Of a stretch of 64,000 nt of DNA, positions 1-9,278 are shown one piece after another. The DNA comes from an uncultured Pelagibacteraceae bacterium (GTDB lineage: Bacteria; Pseudomonadota; Alphaproteobacteria; Pelagibacterales; Pelagibacteraceae): assembly GCA_902588835.1 (NCBI GenBank), contig CACIQQ010000001.1, forward strand, positions 1-64,000, read 5' to 3'. Both the position numbers and the translations under genes were made by a program. Numbering within the stretch: position 1 is the stretch's first letter; the number at the start of each line of letters is the position of its first letter. Below the pieces are notes generated by a model. It worked only from the letters and a program-made list of their open reading frames with translations, had not been told where the DNA came from and ran no database searches.

Positions 1-1
1 A

Positions 2-976
2 ATTAACTATAATAGGACTATTGGATTATCTTTTGAAAATATTAAGTTTTTGAAAAAGTACGATATAGATGTTGAAAAAATTGGTCAAAAAATAAGTAAA
101 ATTTTTCTTTATAAAAACGATTCCAAGGAAACTTTTTTAAAGTTTGATAATAAAAATTCGCTTTTCTTTATAGTGAAAAATCACCTTTTATTTGACAGTG
201 TTTATAAAAAATTAAAGAAAAGAAAAAATTTCAAAGCAAGCAATATAAAAAAGGATTCTGATTATTTAAAATTATTAAAGAAAAAAGATTTTCAATTTTT
301 TGTTAATTCAGAAACAAATAACATTATTAATAAAAAATTCTTTTTTCAAAACATAAAAAAAGATTACAAAAGTACATCCTATATTTCCGTGATTGATCAT
401 CAAAAATTAAGAAATAATACATCAATTCAGATTTTTACAAAAAGAGGTCCTTTAGCTTTCTTACCAATTTCTAACTCAAAAACTTCCCTAGTTTATTCAG
501 TAACCGATAAGCTAGATATAAATGAAAGTGAATTTAAAGAGCATGTTAAAAAATATAACAAATTTTATAAAATCAAAAGATTTTATAATGTTGATAAATT
601 TAAGTTAAATTTCTTTTTATCAAAAAAATATACTTCTAAAAATATTTTATCATTTGGAGACAATCTTCATAAAGTCCACCCTTTAGCAGGACAGGGATTT
701 AACATGACAGTAAGAGATATAAAATCTTTAACTGATCAAATTCAAAAAAATATAGATCTTGGTTTAGAGCTATCAACTGCTATCCTATCCTTTGAAAAAG
801 AAAGAAAACATAATAATTTCTTTTTTGCATATGGAATTGATTTTCTTCACAATTTTTTTGAAAAAGAAAATAGATTTAAAATATTAAATAACAAAAAAAT
901 TTCAGAAACTTTAGATAATAGTTTCTTTTTAAAGAAAATCTCAGAGAAATTTGCAAATAAGGGGTTTAACTTTTAA
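2..976 (+). CDS. UbiH/COQ6-type FAD-dependent monooxygenase, C-terminal part (5' end outside window)
   Basis: GDNLHKVHPLAGQGFNMTVRD matches the GDAAH..HP.AGQGxNxGxxD FAD motif of UbiH/VisC/COQ6; the frame stays open upstream of the listed TTG start to the window edge. Confidence 0.75.
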   Translation: MNYNRTIGLSFENIKFLKKYDIDVEKIGQKISKIFLYKNDSKETFLKFDNKNSLFFIVKNHLLFDSVYKKLKKRKNFKASNIKKDSDYLKLLKKKDFQFFVNSETNNIINKKFFFQNIKKDYKSTSYISVIDHQKLRNNTSIQIFTKRGPLAFLPISNSKTSLVYSVTDKLDINESEFKEHVKKYNKFYKIKRFYNVDKFKLNFFLSKKYTSKNILSFGDNLHKVHPLAGQGFNMTVRDIKSLTDQIQKNIDLGLELSTAILSFEKERKHNNFFFAYGIDFLHNFFEKENRFKILNNKKISETLDNSFFLKKISEKFANKGFNF

Positions 977-1636
977 TTACTGTATAGTTTTATTACTAAA
1001 GTTATCTTTAAGATAAGTATTAATAATTTGTTCTAATTTTTCTTTTCTATAATTAAGATTCTTTGTTTCCAATAGCATTTGTTTTTCCTCAAGTGTAAAA
1101 GGTGAAGCCATTGCTAAAGTATTTATAGTTTGACTTAAATCTTGTTTTTCGAATTCTTTCCAATTTATTAAATAACCCTGCTTTTCAAATAATGATCTTA
1201 AATTATCAAAGATAAGTCTTAAATCTGAAAATTTAATAGGTTCCTTTTTTTCATTTAGGTCTTGTTCAAAATCTTTATGATCAACTTCACACATTCTATA
1301 TGATTTATCACTTTCAATTTCATTGATAATTTTAAATCTTATTAAGCCATTTAAGATAACTATATACCTACCATCATCAGTCTCATTAAAACTAGTTATT
1401 TTTCCCATACATCCAATTTTAAATAGATCAGGTTTGTTTGAGTCTCCAGATTTTTTTGGTTGTATCATTCCAATAATCCTGTCACTCTTCATACTATCGT
1501 CTATCATTTGGATATATCTTGGTTCAAAAATATTCAGAGGAGCACTCGTATTTGGAAAAAATATGAAATTTGACAACGGAAAGACAGGGATTTTTTTTGG
1601 TAATTTTGTTTGGTCGTTCATGATAAATTGTAGCAA
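977..1636 (-). CDS. LON substrate-binding domain protein (Lon N-terminal-like, no protease domain)
   Basis: IPVFPLSNFIFFPNTSAPLNIFEPRYIQMIDD is typical of the LON N-terminal domain. Confidence 0.85.
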   Translation of the reverse strand: MLQFIMNDQTKLPKKIPVFPLSNFIFFPNTSAPLNIFEPRYIQMIDDSMKSDRIIGMIQPKKSGDSNKPDLFKIGCMGKITSFNETDDGRYIVILNGLIRFKIINEIESDKSYRMCEVDHKDFEQDLNEKKEPIKFSDLRLIFDNLRSLFEKQGYLINWKEFEKQDLSQTINTLAMASPFTLEEKQMLLETKNLNYRKEKLEQIINTYLKDNFSNKTIQ

Positions 1637-1746
1637 AGAGTTTAGAAAATTTCTATACCAAAGCTTAAAGAATTCTTAATTTAGACTAATCAATTTGTCG
1701 CTTGCTTAATTTTTAAAAAGCCTTTAACTTCAAAGTAATTAAATAG

Positions 1747-1821
1747 GCGGGCATAGCTCAGTGGTAGAGCGTCTCGTTGCCAACGAGAAGGTCGTGGGTT
1801 CAAGTCCCATTGCCCGCTCCA
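1747..1821 (+). tRNA. tRNA-Gly(GCC)
   Basis: Cloverleaf: GCGGGCA/TGCCCGC acceptor stem, TCTCG-TTGCCAA-CGAGA anticodon arm, GGTTCAAGTCC T-arm, encoded CCA. Confidence 0.95.
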
Positions 1822-1832
1822 TTTTAAGTATT

Positions 1833-2171
1833 ATGAGTGATTTAGCAGAAAAAAAATGTGTTCCGTGCGAAGGTGGAATTCCAAGTTTTAAGATTGATGA
1901 GATACATAAATATCTTAAAAAAGTTGACGGTTGGGATGTTAAACCTGATGAAAGTAAAAACTATTATTTAATAAAAGAATTCAAATTTAAAAATTTCCTT
2001 GAAAGCCAGGAATTTGTCAACAAAGTTGGAGGCATTGCTGAAAGCGAAGGTCATCATCCTGATATTTGGTTTGGTTGGGGATATGCAAAAATTAAAATTT
2101 TTACTCACGCAATAAACGGTCTTGCCGAAAGTGACTTCATTCTTGCAGCTAAAATAGATAAAATTTCTTAA
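1833..2171 (+). CDS. phhB: pterin-4a-carbinolamine dehydratase
   Basis: EGHHPDIWFGWGYAKIKIFTHAINGLAESDFILAAKID motif; ORF-track start at 1761 lies inside the tRNA, first sensible ATG is 1833. Confidence 0.85.
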   Translation: MSDLAEKKCVPCEGGIPSFKIDEIHKYLKKVDGWDVKPDESKNYYLIKEFKFKNFLESQEFVNKVGGIAESEGHHPDIWFGWGYAKIKIFTHAINGLAESDFILAAKIDKIS

Positions 2172-3715
2172 TGTTTAAAATGTCTTGTCTTGGAAAAGAC
2201 AAGAATAGTATTCGTTTTATTTGCAAAATTTATAATTTCTTTATCTCTAATAGATCCACTCGGTTGAATTATAGCCTCAACACCAGCTTGTACTAAAGTT
2301 TCAATTCCATCTACAAAAGGAAAAAAAGCGTCTGATGCAGCTACAACTTTTTCTTTACTATCTATTTTTTTTAATTTTTTCATTTTACTAACAGCAATCT
2401 TGCAGCTATCTAGTCTACTTGGTTGTCCCGATCCTATTCCAATAGTTGCATTATTTTGCGAGATTACAATTGCATTTGATTTTACAAATCTGCAAACATT
2501 AAACGTAAATAAAAGATTGTTAAGGATTTCATTTGAAGGTTTGACTTTTGAAACAATCTTAAAATCACTTCTATTAAACATCTTAGTATCAGAAGATTGT
2601 GAAAGAAAATTGTTCATAATTGATGTATTTTGTTCAAAATTAAGTTCTCTCAATGAGCTTGAGTCAATCAATCTTAAATTTTTTTTTCGTTTTAATATGT
2701 TTAAAGCGCCACTCTCAAAGCCGTTAGCAACAACCACTTCATAAAACTTACTTGAAATTTCTTTTGCTACTGTTTTATCAACTTTATAATTACATGAAAT
2801 AATACCCCCAAAAGCACTTGTAGGGTCACACTTATATGCTTTTAGATAGCTATTGATTTTTCTTTTATCTAATGCAACTCCACAAGGGTTTGCATGTTTG
2901 ATAATTACTGTCGAATAATTTTTAGTAAATGATTTTGATAAGGATATACCTGTAAAAATATCGTTATAATTATTGTAACTTAATTTTTTTCCATTTAGTT
3001 GTTTTACATTTATTTCTTTGTTTAAAGAATAGACACTTGCACCTTGGTGAGGATTTTCACCATACCTTAGATTTTCAACTAAATTTCCACCAATTAATTT
3101 CTTTTTTGGTGGCGGCGAGTAATTGTTTGATTTATTCAAATATTCAGTAATTTTTGTATCGTAATATCCAGTTTCTAGAAAAGCGTCTCTTGATAATATT
3201 TTTCTAAAATTAAGACTTGTTGATCCTCTATATTTGTTCATTTCATTTTGAAGTGCAGTATATTGACTTGTATCTGTAATGACCGTCACATCCTCATAAT
3301 TTTTTGCTGCTGCTCTAACCAAAGTTGGTCCACCAATATCGATATTTTCGATTATTTTTTTATCATTTCTTGTTTTAACTGCCTCTTCAAAAGGGTAGAA
3401 ATTTACAATAACTAAATCTATCTTTTTGATATCAATTTTTTTAATTTGTTTTTGGTGCTTCTTATTGTTCCTTTTGAATAAGATTCCCCCATAAAGTTTT
3501 GGATGTAAAGTTTTTACTCTTCCATCTAATATTTCTGGGGAACTAGTAAAATCACTTATTTCAATACTCTTATAACCAAGTCTCTTAATTTTTTTATAAG
3601 TACCTCCAGAACTTAATATTTCAACTTTAAATTTTTTAAGAATTTTTAAAATTATTGTAAGCTCAGATTTGTCAGAAATTGAAATTAGAGCTCGATTAAT
3701 CTTTTTTAAATTCAT
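2168..3715 (-). CDS. purH: bifunctional AICAR formyltransferase/IMP cyclohydrolase
   Basis: RALISISDKSEL, SSGGTYKKIK, DGRVKTLHPKLYGGIL, NLRYGENPHQ, KHANPCGVA motifs. Confidence 0.97.
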   Translation of the reverse strand: MNLKKINRALISISDKSELTIILKILKKFKVEILSSGGTYKKIKRLGYKSIEISDFTSSPEILDGRVKTLHPKLYGGILFKRNNKKHQKQIKKIDIKKIDLVIVNFYPFEEAVKTRNDKKIIENIDIGGPTLVRAAAKNYEDVTVITDTSQYTALQNEMNKYRGSTSLNFRKILSRDAFLETGYYDTKITEYLNKSNNYSPPPKKKLIGGNLVENLRYGENPHQGASVYSLNKEINVKQLNGKKLSYNNYNDIFTGISLSKSFTKNYSTVIIKHANPCGVALDKRKINSYLKAYKCDPTSAFGGIISCNYKVDKTVAKEISSKFYEVVVANGFESGALNILKRKKNLRLIDSSSLRELNFEQNTSIMNNFLSQSSDTKMFNRSDFKIVSKVKPSNEILNNLLFTFNVCRFVKSNAIVISQNNATIGIGSGQPSRLDSCKIAVSKMKKLKKIDSKEKVVAASDAFFPFVDGIETLVQAGVEAIIQPSGSIRDKEIINFANKTNTILVFSKTRHFKH

Positions 3716-5337
3716 ATTTTTTCAATCGACCAATTTATTTCTTCATCTTCATTCGAGATAAATCCATTAATAAATATATTTAGATTTTCTGAAAAAGAGT
3801 TTTTTTTCCCAAAATAAAGACCTTTTTCAATATCAAAAATTTCTTTATCACAGGTAAACTTCCAACCAGACTTTTTCAGTTGTATTAATATAGATTTTTG
3901 ATCTTGTGTTTTAATTGCATTTGTGCCGGGCATAAGATGAAATCGAATTTCATATTCTAAATTTTGAAAACCTCTTTTGGATATGATTTTATCAGTTCCA
4001 ATAAATTTATTTTTATTTTTGAAAAAAGTAAGATCCCTTTGAATATTAAGGCCATATTTTTTTTGGTAACCATCATGTTTTGCCGAGATATGCCACTTAT
4101 CTTGATCGTCCTCTATTTTTTTATCGAATATTTTTAAGTTAGTTTTTAGATAATTTTGACCATTAGGATTTTTTGAAAAAGAACATGAAGAACTATCATC
4201 AATTGAAATAGTTGAATGCGATGCCGTTGATTTTGAAATAACATTTAATTTATGTTTAAAATCTTGATAGTACCCACAATTAGTAATGAGTTTTTCATTG
4301 TCATAAAAAAATTCAAAAGACAATGCCCCAGATTGATATTCTGATGAGTTTTTCTTTTCTGGGGATGAACCAACATCCATAGCTAAACAATTTTTTTTGT
4401 GTGAGAGAATTGCGTAACCACCTAAATTATTTAAGTTATTTTTAAATTTATAGTCATAGATTTTAAGAAAATTTTGAAAATCACGGTTATTTATTTCTTG
4501 ATTACCATTAAATAAAAATTTCTTTTCATTTTCTTTAAAGAAAAATGCATAACATTTTCCTAGGTAATAGATAATTTCATTTAGATGTTCAGGAATTTCA
4601 TTCTGTGAGTCTCTAAGAAGTTCTCTTATAAATATCAAATACTTCATGTAAAAAAGTAGTTGTCTTGGACTTCTAGATTTTGGGAATCCGTCTAATTCAA
4701 AAGATGAATTAATAATTTTTTTTAACAAATTTAGTCCAAAGTCTAGGTATTTAGTTTGATTATTAAAAGATAGACTGGCTAGAATTATCGCAGCACACCC
4801 CAACATTTTGTCGTTTAAAGTTGAAGAGTTATCAATCTCATTAATTAAATGATTTACTTGTTTTTTAATGTTTCTAGAAAATAAAATTTTATAATTTTCT
4901 GTCGCGTTTTCATAAGTAATCTGGCTATTAGCAATCCATGAAATAATTCTTTTTGCCAAGGTATCTGTTTCCCAACTTTTAGGTGAATAGCTTTCATAAT
5001 TTCCAATCCAGTTCGATATTATATTTTGAGTAATTTTTTTTGATGATTTTAAGTTAATTGTAAACAACCAATAAAAACTATGAATCTTTTTAAAATCTTT
5101 ATCATTTAGATCAATTTTGTTCCAAACATCTTCAAGACTAAAATCTTCAATCCTAAAATTCCTCTCTTTCGATTTGATAATACAATTTAGTAAACTCAAA
5201 TTTGGAACATAATTCAAGCCTCCGTCAAATACTCTAGATATCTTCCGGTTATAAATATTTGAGTTGAGATATATTTTTCTAATTTGTTTATAAAGATAAG
5301 AAAGAGAATTATTTAAAAATTTTTCTTTAGCTATCAT
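3712..5337 (-). CDS. heparinase II/III family protein
   Basis: Full-length ORF; HSTISIDDSSSC and C-terminal beta-rich layout typical of heparinase II/III-like proteins encoded next to purH in alphaproteobacteria. Confidence 0.75.
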   Translation of the reverse strand: MIAKEKFLNNSLSYLYKQIRKIYLNSNIYNRKISRVFDGGLNYVPNLSLLNCIIKSKERNFRIEDFSLEDVWNKIDLNDKDFKKIHSFYWLFTINLKSSKKITQNIISNWIGNYESYSPKSWETDTLAKRIISWIANSQITYENATENYKILFSRNIKKQVNHLINEIDNSSTLNDKMLGCAAIILASLSFNNQTKYLDFGLNLLKKIINSSFELDGFPKSRSPRQLLFYMKYLIFIRELLRDSQNEIPEHLNEIIYYLGKCYAFFFKENEKKFLFNGNQEINNRDFQNFLKIYDYKFKNNLNNLGGYAILSHKKNCLAMDVGSSPEKKNSSEYQSGALSFEFFYDNEKLITNCGYYQDFKHKLNVISKSTASHSTISIDDSSSCSFSKNPNGQNYLKTNLKIFDKKIEDDQDKWHISAKHDGYQKKYGLNIQRDLTFFKNKNKFIGTDKIISKRGFQNLEYEIRFHLMPGTNAIKTQDQKSILIQLKKSGWKFTCDKEIFDIEKGLYFGKKNSFSENLNIFINGFISNEDEEINWSIEKI

Positions 5338-5343
5338 GATAAA

Positions 5344-6003
5344 TCAAATCGATTTTAGAAAATCTATATTCTTTTTTATATCTCCATTGTTCTCTTTAAA
5401 AATTGTAGTCCCTGATACCAAGACATTTGCACCAGCATTTATTACTGATTTGAAATTTGAAAAATTAATTCCACCATCAACTTCAATATCAAAACTTAAT
5501 TTTTTTTTATCTTTTAAATTTTTTAAGCTTTTAATTTTTTCTAAAACATCAGATATAAATTTTTGACCACCAAAACCTGGATAAACACTCATGATAAGTA
5601 TTAGATCTATCTTATCTAGATAATCTTCAACAATATCAATTTTAGTGTCTGGGTTTAAAGATATACCTACCTTTTTTTTAAAATTTTTTATTTCATCAAT
5701 GGATTCTTGTAAATTAGGAGTAGCCTCAGGATGAATTGTAATGATATCTGCACCTGCATTTGCAAAATCTTTTATATATTTATGAACTGGATCAATCATT
5801 AAATGAACGTCAAATGGAAGTGAAGTTTTACTTCTAAGGGCTTTTATTACAGGTGGTCCAATTGTTATATTTGGCACAAAGTGACCGTCCATCACATCCA
5901 CATGAATCATGTCTGCTCCAGCTGTTTCAAGCTTTTTAATATCTTTTTCTAAATTACTGAAATCAGCTGAAAGAATTGATGGAGATATTTGAATTTTTTT
6001 CAT
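5344..6003 (-). CDS. rpe: ribulose-phosphate 3-epimerase
   Basis: ISPSILSADF, HVDVMDGHFVPNITIGP, VYPGFGGQKF, DGGIN motifs. Confidence 0.97.
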   Translation of the reverse strand: MKKIQISPSILSADFSNLEKDIKKLETAGADMIHVDVMDGHFVPNITIGPPVIKALRSKTSLPFDVHLMIDPVHKYIKDFANAGADIITIHPEATPNLQESIDEIKNFKKKVGISLNPDTKIDIVEDYLDKIDLILIMSVYPGFGGQKFISDVLEKIKSLKNLKDKKKLSFDIEVDGGINFSNFKSVINAGANVLVSGTTIFKENNGDIKKNIDFLKSI

Positions 6004-6046
6004 TGATACTTAGAATACTAGTATCAATTTTTGTTTTTTTTTTGAA

Positions 6047-6397
6047 TCAATTTCTACCGAAAATTTGGTATATTTGAATAGCAATTTCACTTTCTAATGG
6101 AAATGACAACATTCCCATTACTGAATAGCCCAATAGGTAAGGCATTAAGTAAAATCTAAACATGTAAAAGAACCAAGCAACATAAAGTGGCACCAAAGGC
6201 TTGATGATGAAGGATGGAGTTATAAATGCAAATATCCTGATAAATGGATCTGTCATTTTCACAAATATCCTCATAAAGAAGAAATTAGAGTCTTCTCTTT
6301 GAAATATGTTCATCGCAACCCTTCCAATTAATGTCCACATAATTACGCCCATGACGTAATCGATTAAATAAACCATTGGATGAAAGTTTGCGTACAT
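6047..6397 (-). CDS. small multi-pass membrane protein, possibly YggT-like
   Basis: Hydrophobic segments; VAMNIF...VKMTDPFIRIFAF resembles the YggT-type T(D/E)PF motif. Confidence 0.45.
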   Translation of the reverse strand: MYANFHPMVYLIDYVMGVIMWTLIGRVAMNIFQREDSNFFFMRIFVKMTDPFIRIFAFITPSFIIKPLVPLYVAWFFYMFRFYLMPYLLGYSVMGMLSFPLESEIAIQIYQIFGRN

Positions 6398-6399
6398 GA

Positions 6400-6436
6400 G
6401 TTTAAAAAGATTGAAGGGGCGAAAATTCGCCCCTTC
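6400..6436 (-). terminator. Rho-independent terminator downstream of the symporter gene
   Basis: Perfect 11-bp inverted repeat GAAGGGGCGAA-AA-TTCGCCCCTTC followed on the minus strand by ATCTTTTTAAA. Confidence 0.85.
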
Positions 6437-6448
6437 GAAAGTAATTAT

Positions 6449-8269
6449 TTAGTGTTGTTTACCAAGTATCGCTTTACCGCTAGGTATTCGTACTTCGTCA
6501 ACCATTCTTTGAGTAGCAGCATCAGGTGCTTTAGTCATCAAGCTGACTACCACCATTAATACTAAGCTTACTAAAGATCCAACAATACCAAATGTTAATT
6601 GAGTAACTCCCCAGAATCCAGGGTAACCACTTCTTACAGCAATTAGATATGCTGAACCAGCGATTAAACCACCTAACATTCCAGCGACTGCTCCTTGAGC
6701 ATTAGCTCTCTTCCACCATACTCCTAGTACAAGTGGGAAGAACAATCCTGACATCGCAAAGTCAAAAGCCCAGATGACTGAACCTAAGATACCTTGAATC
6801 TCAAGAGCTGCAATTGTTGCTCCTGCAAAACCAATTAATACAAGTAATACCCTTGCAACGATAAGTCTTTTCGCTGTCTCAGCTTTAGGGTTAATCATCT
6901 TGTAGTAAATATCATGCGATAGAGCATTTGATATCGCTAACACTAATCCGTCAGCTGTTGACATGGCAGCAGCCATACCTCCAGCAGCAACTAGACCAGA
7001 AATTACATAAGGTAATCCTGCTATCTCTGGAGTAGCCAATACAACGGCTTTACCACCCATGAAAAACTCGTTTAATTCAAGTGTTCCATTTCCGTTAAAG
7101 TCGCTTACAAACATTAAGTTTGCTTGGTTCCAGTTTTGATACCAGTCAATCGCTTGAACTTCAGAGATTGATTTACCAATAATTCCAGTAGCTAAGTTTG
7201 GATCCATTAGTGATAGTTTAGACAAAGTCGCTAACATTGGTGCTGAAGAATATAGTAGGAATATAAAGAATAGTGACCAACCTACTGATCTTCTTGCAGC
7301 TTTCACACTTGGAGTTGTGAAATATCTCATCATAACGTGTGGTAATGAAGCTGTTCCAGCCATCATACAAACCGCTAATGAAATAAATTTCCAAGGTGTT
7401 GTGTTAACTTCTGCGTGCGCTTTAGTTATACCAGATAGTCCTTTTGGTACCTGTTTTAGGTCAGCTGCAGAGTTTTTAACTTCACCAAGACCGAACTGAG
7501 CTTCTAACTCAGCGATTCTTGCTACTTCATCTGCTAACATTAGGTGTGGAAATACTCCTGCACCCATTTTGTTACTGATCCAGAAAACTGGTAACAAGTA
7601 TGCTATAATCAGTACGATGTACTGAGCAACTTGCGTCCAAGTAACTGCTCTCATTCCACCAAGCATTGAACACATCAATATACTTGCAAGACCAACGTAC
7701 ACAGCAATCTCGAAAGGAATATCAAGTGCAACTGATGCAATTGTTCCTGTCGCATTTATCTGTGCAGTCACGTATGTGAATGATGCAACTGTTAAGACTA
7801 TTACCGCAGATAGTCTAGCCATGTTTCCACCATATCTAGTTCCGATAAAATCTGGAACTGTGTAGCAACCAAACTTTCTCAAGTACGGTGCTAATAGCGA
7901 AGCAACTAATACGTATCCACCCGTCCAACCAACAAGCAATGCCATATAGCCGTAACCTTTAAAGTAAATTCCTCCAGCCATCGCAACGAATGAAGCACCA
8001 GACATCCAGTCTGCTGCAGTAGCCATTCCGTTGAATACTGTTGGAACCTGTCTTCCAGCTACGTAATATGCATCTGTTTGCATTGTACGTGATAGGTAAC
8101 CAATTAACGCATAAATTAAAACTGTGAACGCAACAAAGAAAATACCAATTAACTTCGCAGACATTCCAGCTTGTTCAGCAATCGCCATTAAGATTATGAA
8201 AACAATAAACCCGCCGGTATATGTTCCATAAATCTTAGGAAGATTGTCTATAAATTTACCTTTAAACAT
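6449..8269 (-). CDS. sodium:solute symporter family large subunit (ActP/VC_2705-like)
   Basis: About 600 aa; GRQVPTVFNGMATAADWMSGASFVAMAG and LPYVISGLVAAGGMAAAMSTADGLVLAISNALSHD motifs; paired with DUF4212 gene. Confidence 0.9.
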   Translation of the reverse strand: MFKGKFIDNLPKIYGTYTGGFIVFIILMAIAEQAGMSAKLIGIFFVAFTVLIYALIGYLSRTMQTDAYYVAGRQVPTVFNGMATAADWMSGASFVAMAGGIYFKGYGYMALLVGWTGGYVLVASLLAPYLRKFGCYTVPDFIGTRYGGNMARLSAVIVLTVASFTYVTAQINATGTIASVALDIPFEIAVYVGLASILMCSMLGGMRAVTWTQVAQYIVLIIAYLLPVFWISNKMGAGVFPHLMLADEVARIAELEAQFGLGEVKNSAADLKQVPKGLSGITKAHAEVNTTPWKFISLAVCMMAGTASLPHVMMRYFTTPSVKAARRSVGWSLFFIFLLYSSAPMLATLSKLSLMDPNLATGIIGKSISEVQAIDWYQNWNQANLMFVSDFNGNGTLELNEFFMGGKAVVLATPEIAGLPYVISGLVAAGGMAAAMSTADGLVLAISNALSHDIYYKMINPKAETAKRLIVARVLLVLIGFAGATIAALEIQGILGSVIWAFDFAMSGLFFPLVLGVWWKRANAQGAVAGMLGGLIAGSAYLIAVRSGYPGFWGVTQLTFGIVGSLVSLVLMVVVSLMTKAPDAATQRMVDEVRIPSGKAILGKQH

Positions 8270-8532
8270 TAGTCATCCTCTCTTTCAGTGTAGCCGAACT
8301 CTTCGTCAATTTTTTCTTGTCTATTCGCAAACCAGAAAATAAGTATTACGAAAATTCCAAGAGAACCTTGACATGTCATGTAATAAGACAACGGATATCC
8401 AAGTGGTCTTATTGATGACGCTTCCATCTCGGCGCCGAAGAAAAAGATGCCAATAGAGAAAACAAACCAGATTGCTAATGTTACAAATAGCAACATTCTA
8501 GTTTTTTCCCAGTGTTGTTGTTGTTTTGACAT
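8269..8532 (-). CDS. DUF4212 small subunit of sodium/solute symporter
   Basis: MSKQQQHWEKTRMLLFVTLAIWFVFSIGIFFFGAEM...PLGYPLSYYMTCQGSLGIFVILIFWFANRQEKID; start placed after GGGAGGG Shine-Dalgarno, ORF track overextends to 8583. Confidence 0.88.
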   Translation of the reverse strand: MSKQQQHWEKTRMLLFVTLAIWFVFSIGIFFFGAEMEASSIRPLGYPLSYYMTCQGSLGIFVILIFWFANRQEKIDEEFGYTEREDD

Positions 8533-8639
8533 TTTTTTTCCCTCCCTATAGGTTAAAAGACGAAACATTACCCAAAATGACATAGATTGGAACCCCTAAA
8601 AATGTTACAATTGAGTGCGTTTTTACACAATTAGACAAC

Positions 8640-9278
8640 TTGAAGTGGAAAATAATGCTTAAATACAAATTCAATCTCAAAGATATAAGTCTTGCTGATT
8701 TCAAACTCTATTTAGGAGCAATGTTCAAAGCAGTGCTTCCTAAGAGCAAACTGAGGAATTTGGACGACTTAAAAAAATTTATTCAACAGAAATCAGCTTG
8801 GGTAACACAAGTTACCCTTTATAGTTATTTAAAAACCAGAATGGGAACTAGATACGTTTTGCATTTTGATAATGAAGTTTTTTTATCTTCAATAAATAAA
8901 GCAAAATGGAATATTTATTATGTAGCCCTTCAAGACCTTACTTTCTACAGCTTCTCATATTTGAACTATTTCTTTAAATATGAAGATACAGCAAAATCAA
9001 AAATGATTTACGAAGAGATTTTGCATGATGAACTTAAGAATGGAATGCCAGATGATATAATTGCAAAAGGAAAAGCAACTTTTGACAAAAGATTAGAAGA
9101 AATTGATTGGAAAAAGTATTTTAGCTCTTTGCCATTCAACAAAAGTGCTTTGGCTTTATATGAGTGGGCACCAATTGCTGAAGAACTAAAAACTTTGGAT
9201 AGAAAAATTGTCTTAAACTCTATGATACTGAAGTGGGATAATATCAAAGAAGAATTCGAAAAGAGAATTAATTTTTAA
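8640..9278 (+). CDS. conserved hypothetical protein
   Basis: 212-aa open frame on plus strand, convergent with acs; no family recognised. Confidence 0.6.
   Translation: MKWKIMLKYKFNLKDISLADFKLYLGAMFKAVLPKSKLRNLDDLKKFIQQKSAWVTQVTLYSYLKTRMGTRYVLHFDNEVFLSSINKAKWNIYYVALQDLTFYSFSYLNYFFKYEDTAKSKMIYEEILHDELKNGMPDDIIAKGKATFDKRLEEIDWKKYFSSLPFNKSALALYEWAPIAEELKTLDRKIVLNSMILKWDNIKEEFEKRINF

Noticed and set aside
1323-1679. 118-aa plus-strand ORF antisense to the LON-domain gene
   Set aside because: Overlaps a recognised CDS on the opposite strand and has no family signature.
1761-1832. N-terminal extension MVERLVANEKVVGSSPIARSILSI of the phhB ORF
   Set aside because: It is a translation of the tRNA-Gly body; real CDS starts at 1833.
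2400-2744. 114-aa plus-strand ORF antisense to purH
   Set aside because: Lies entirely within purH; shadow ORF.
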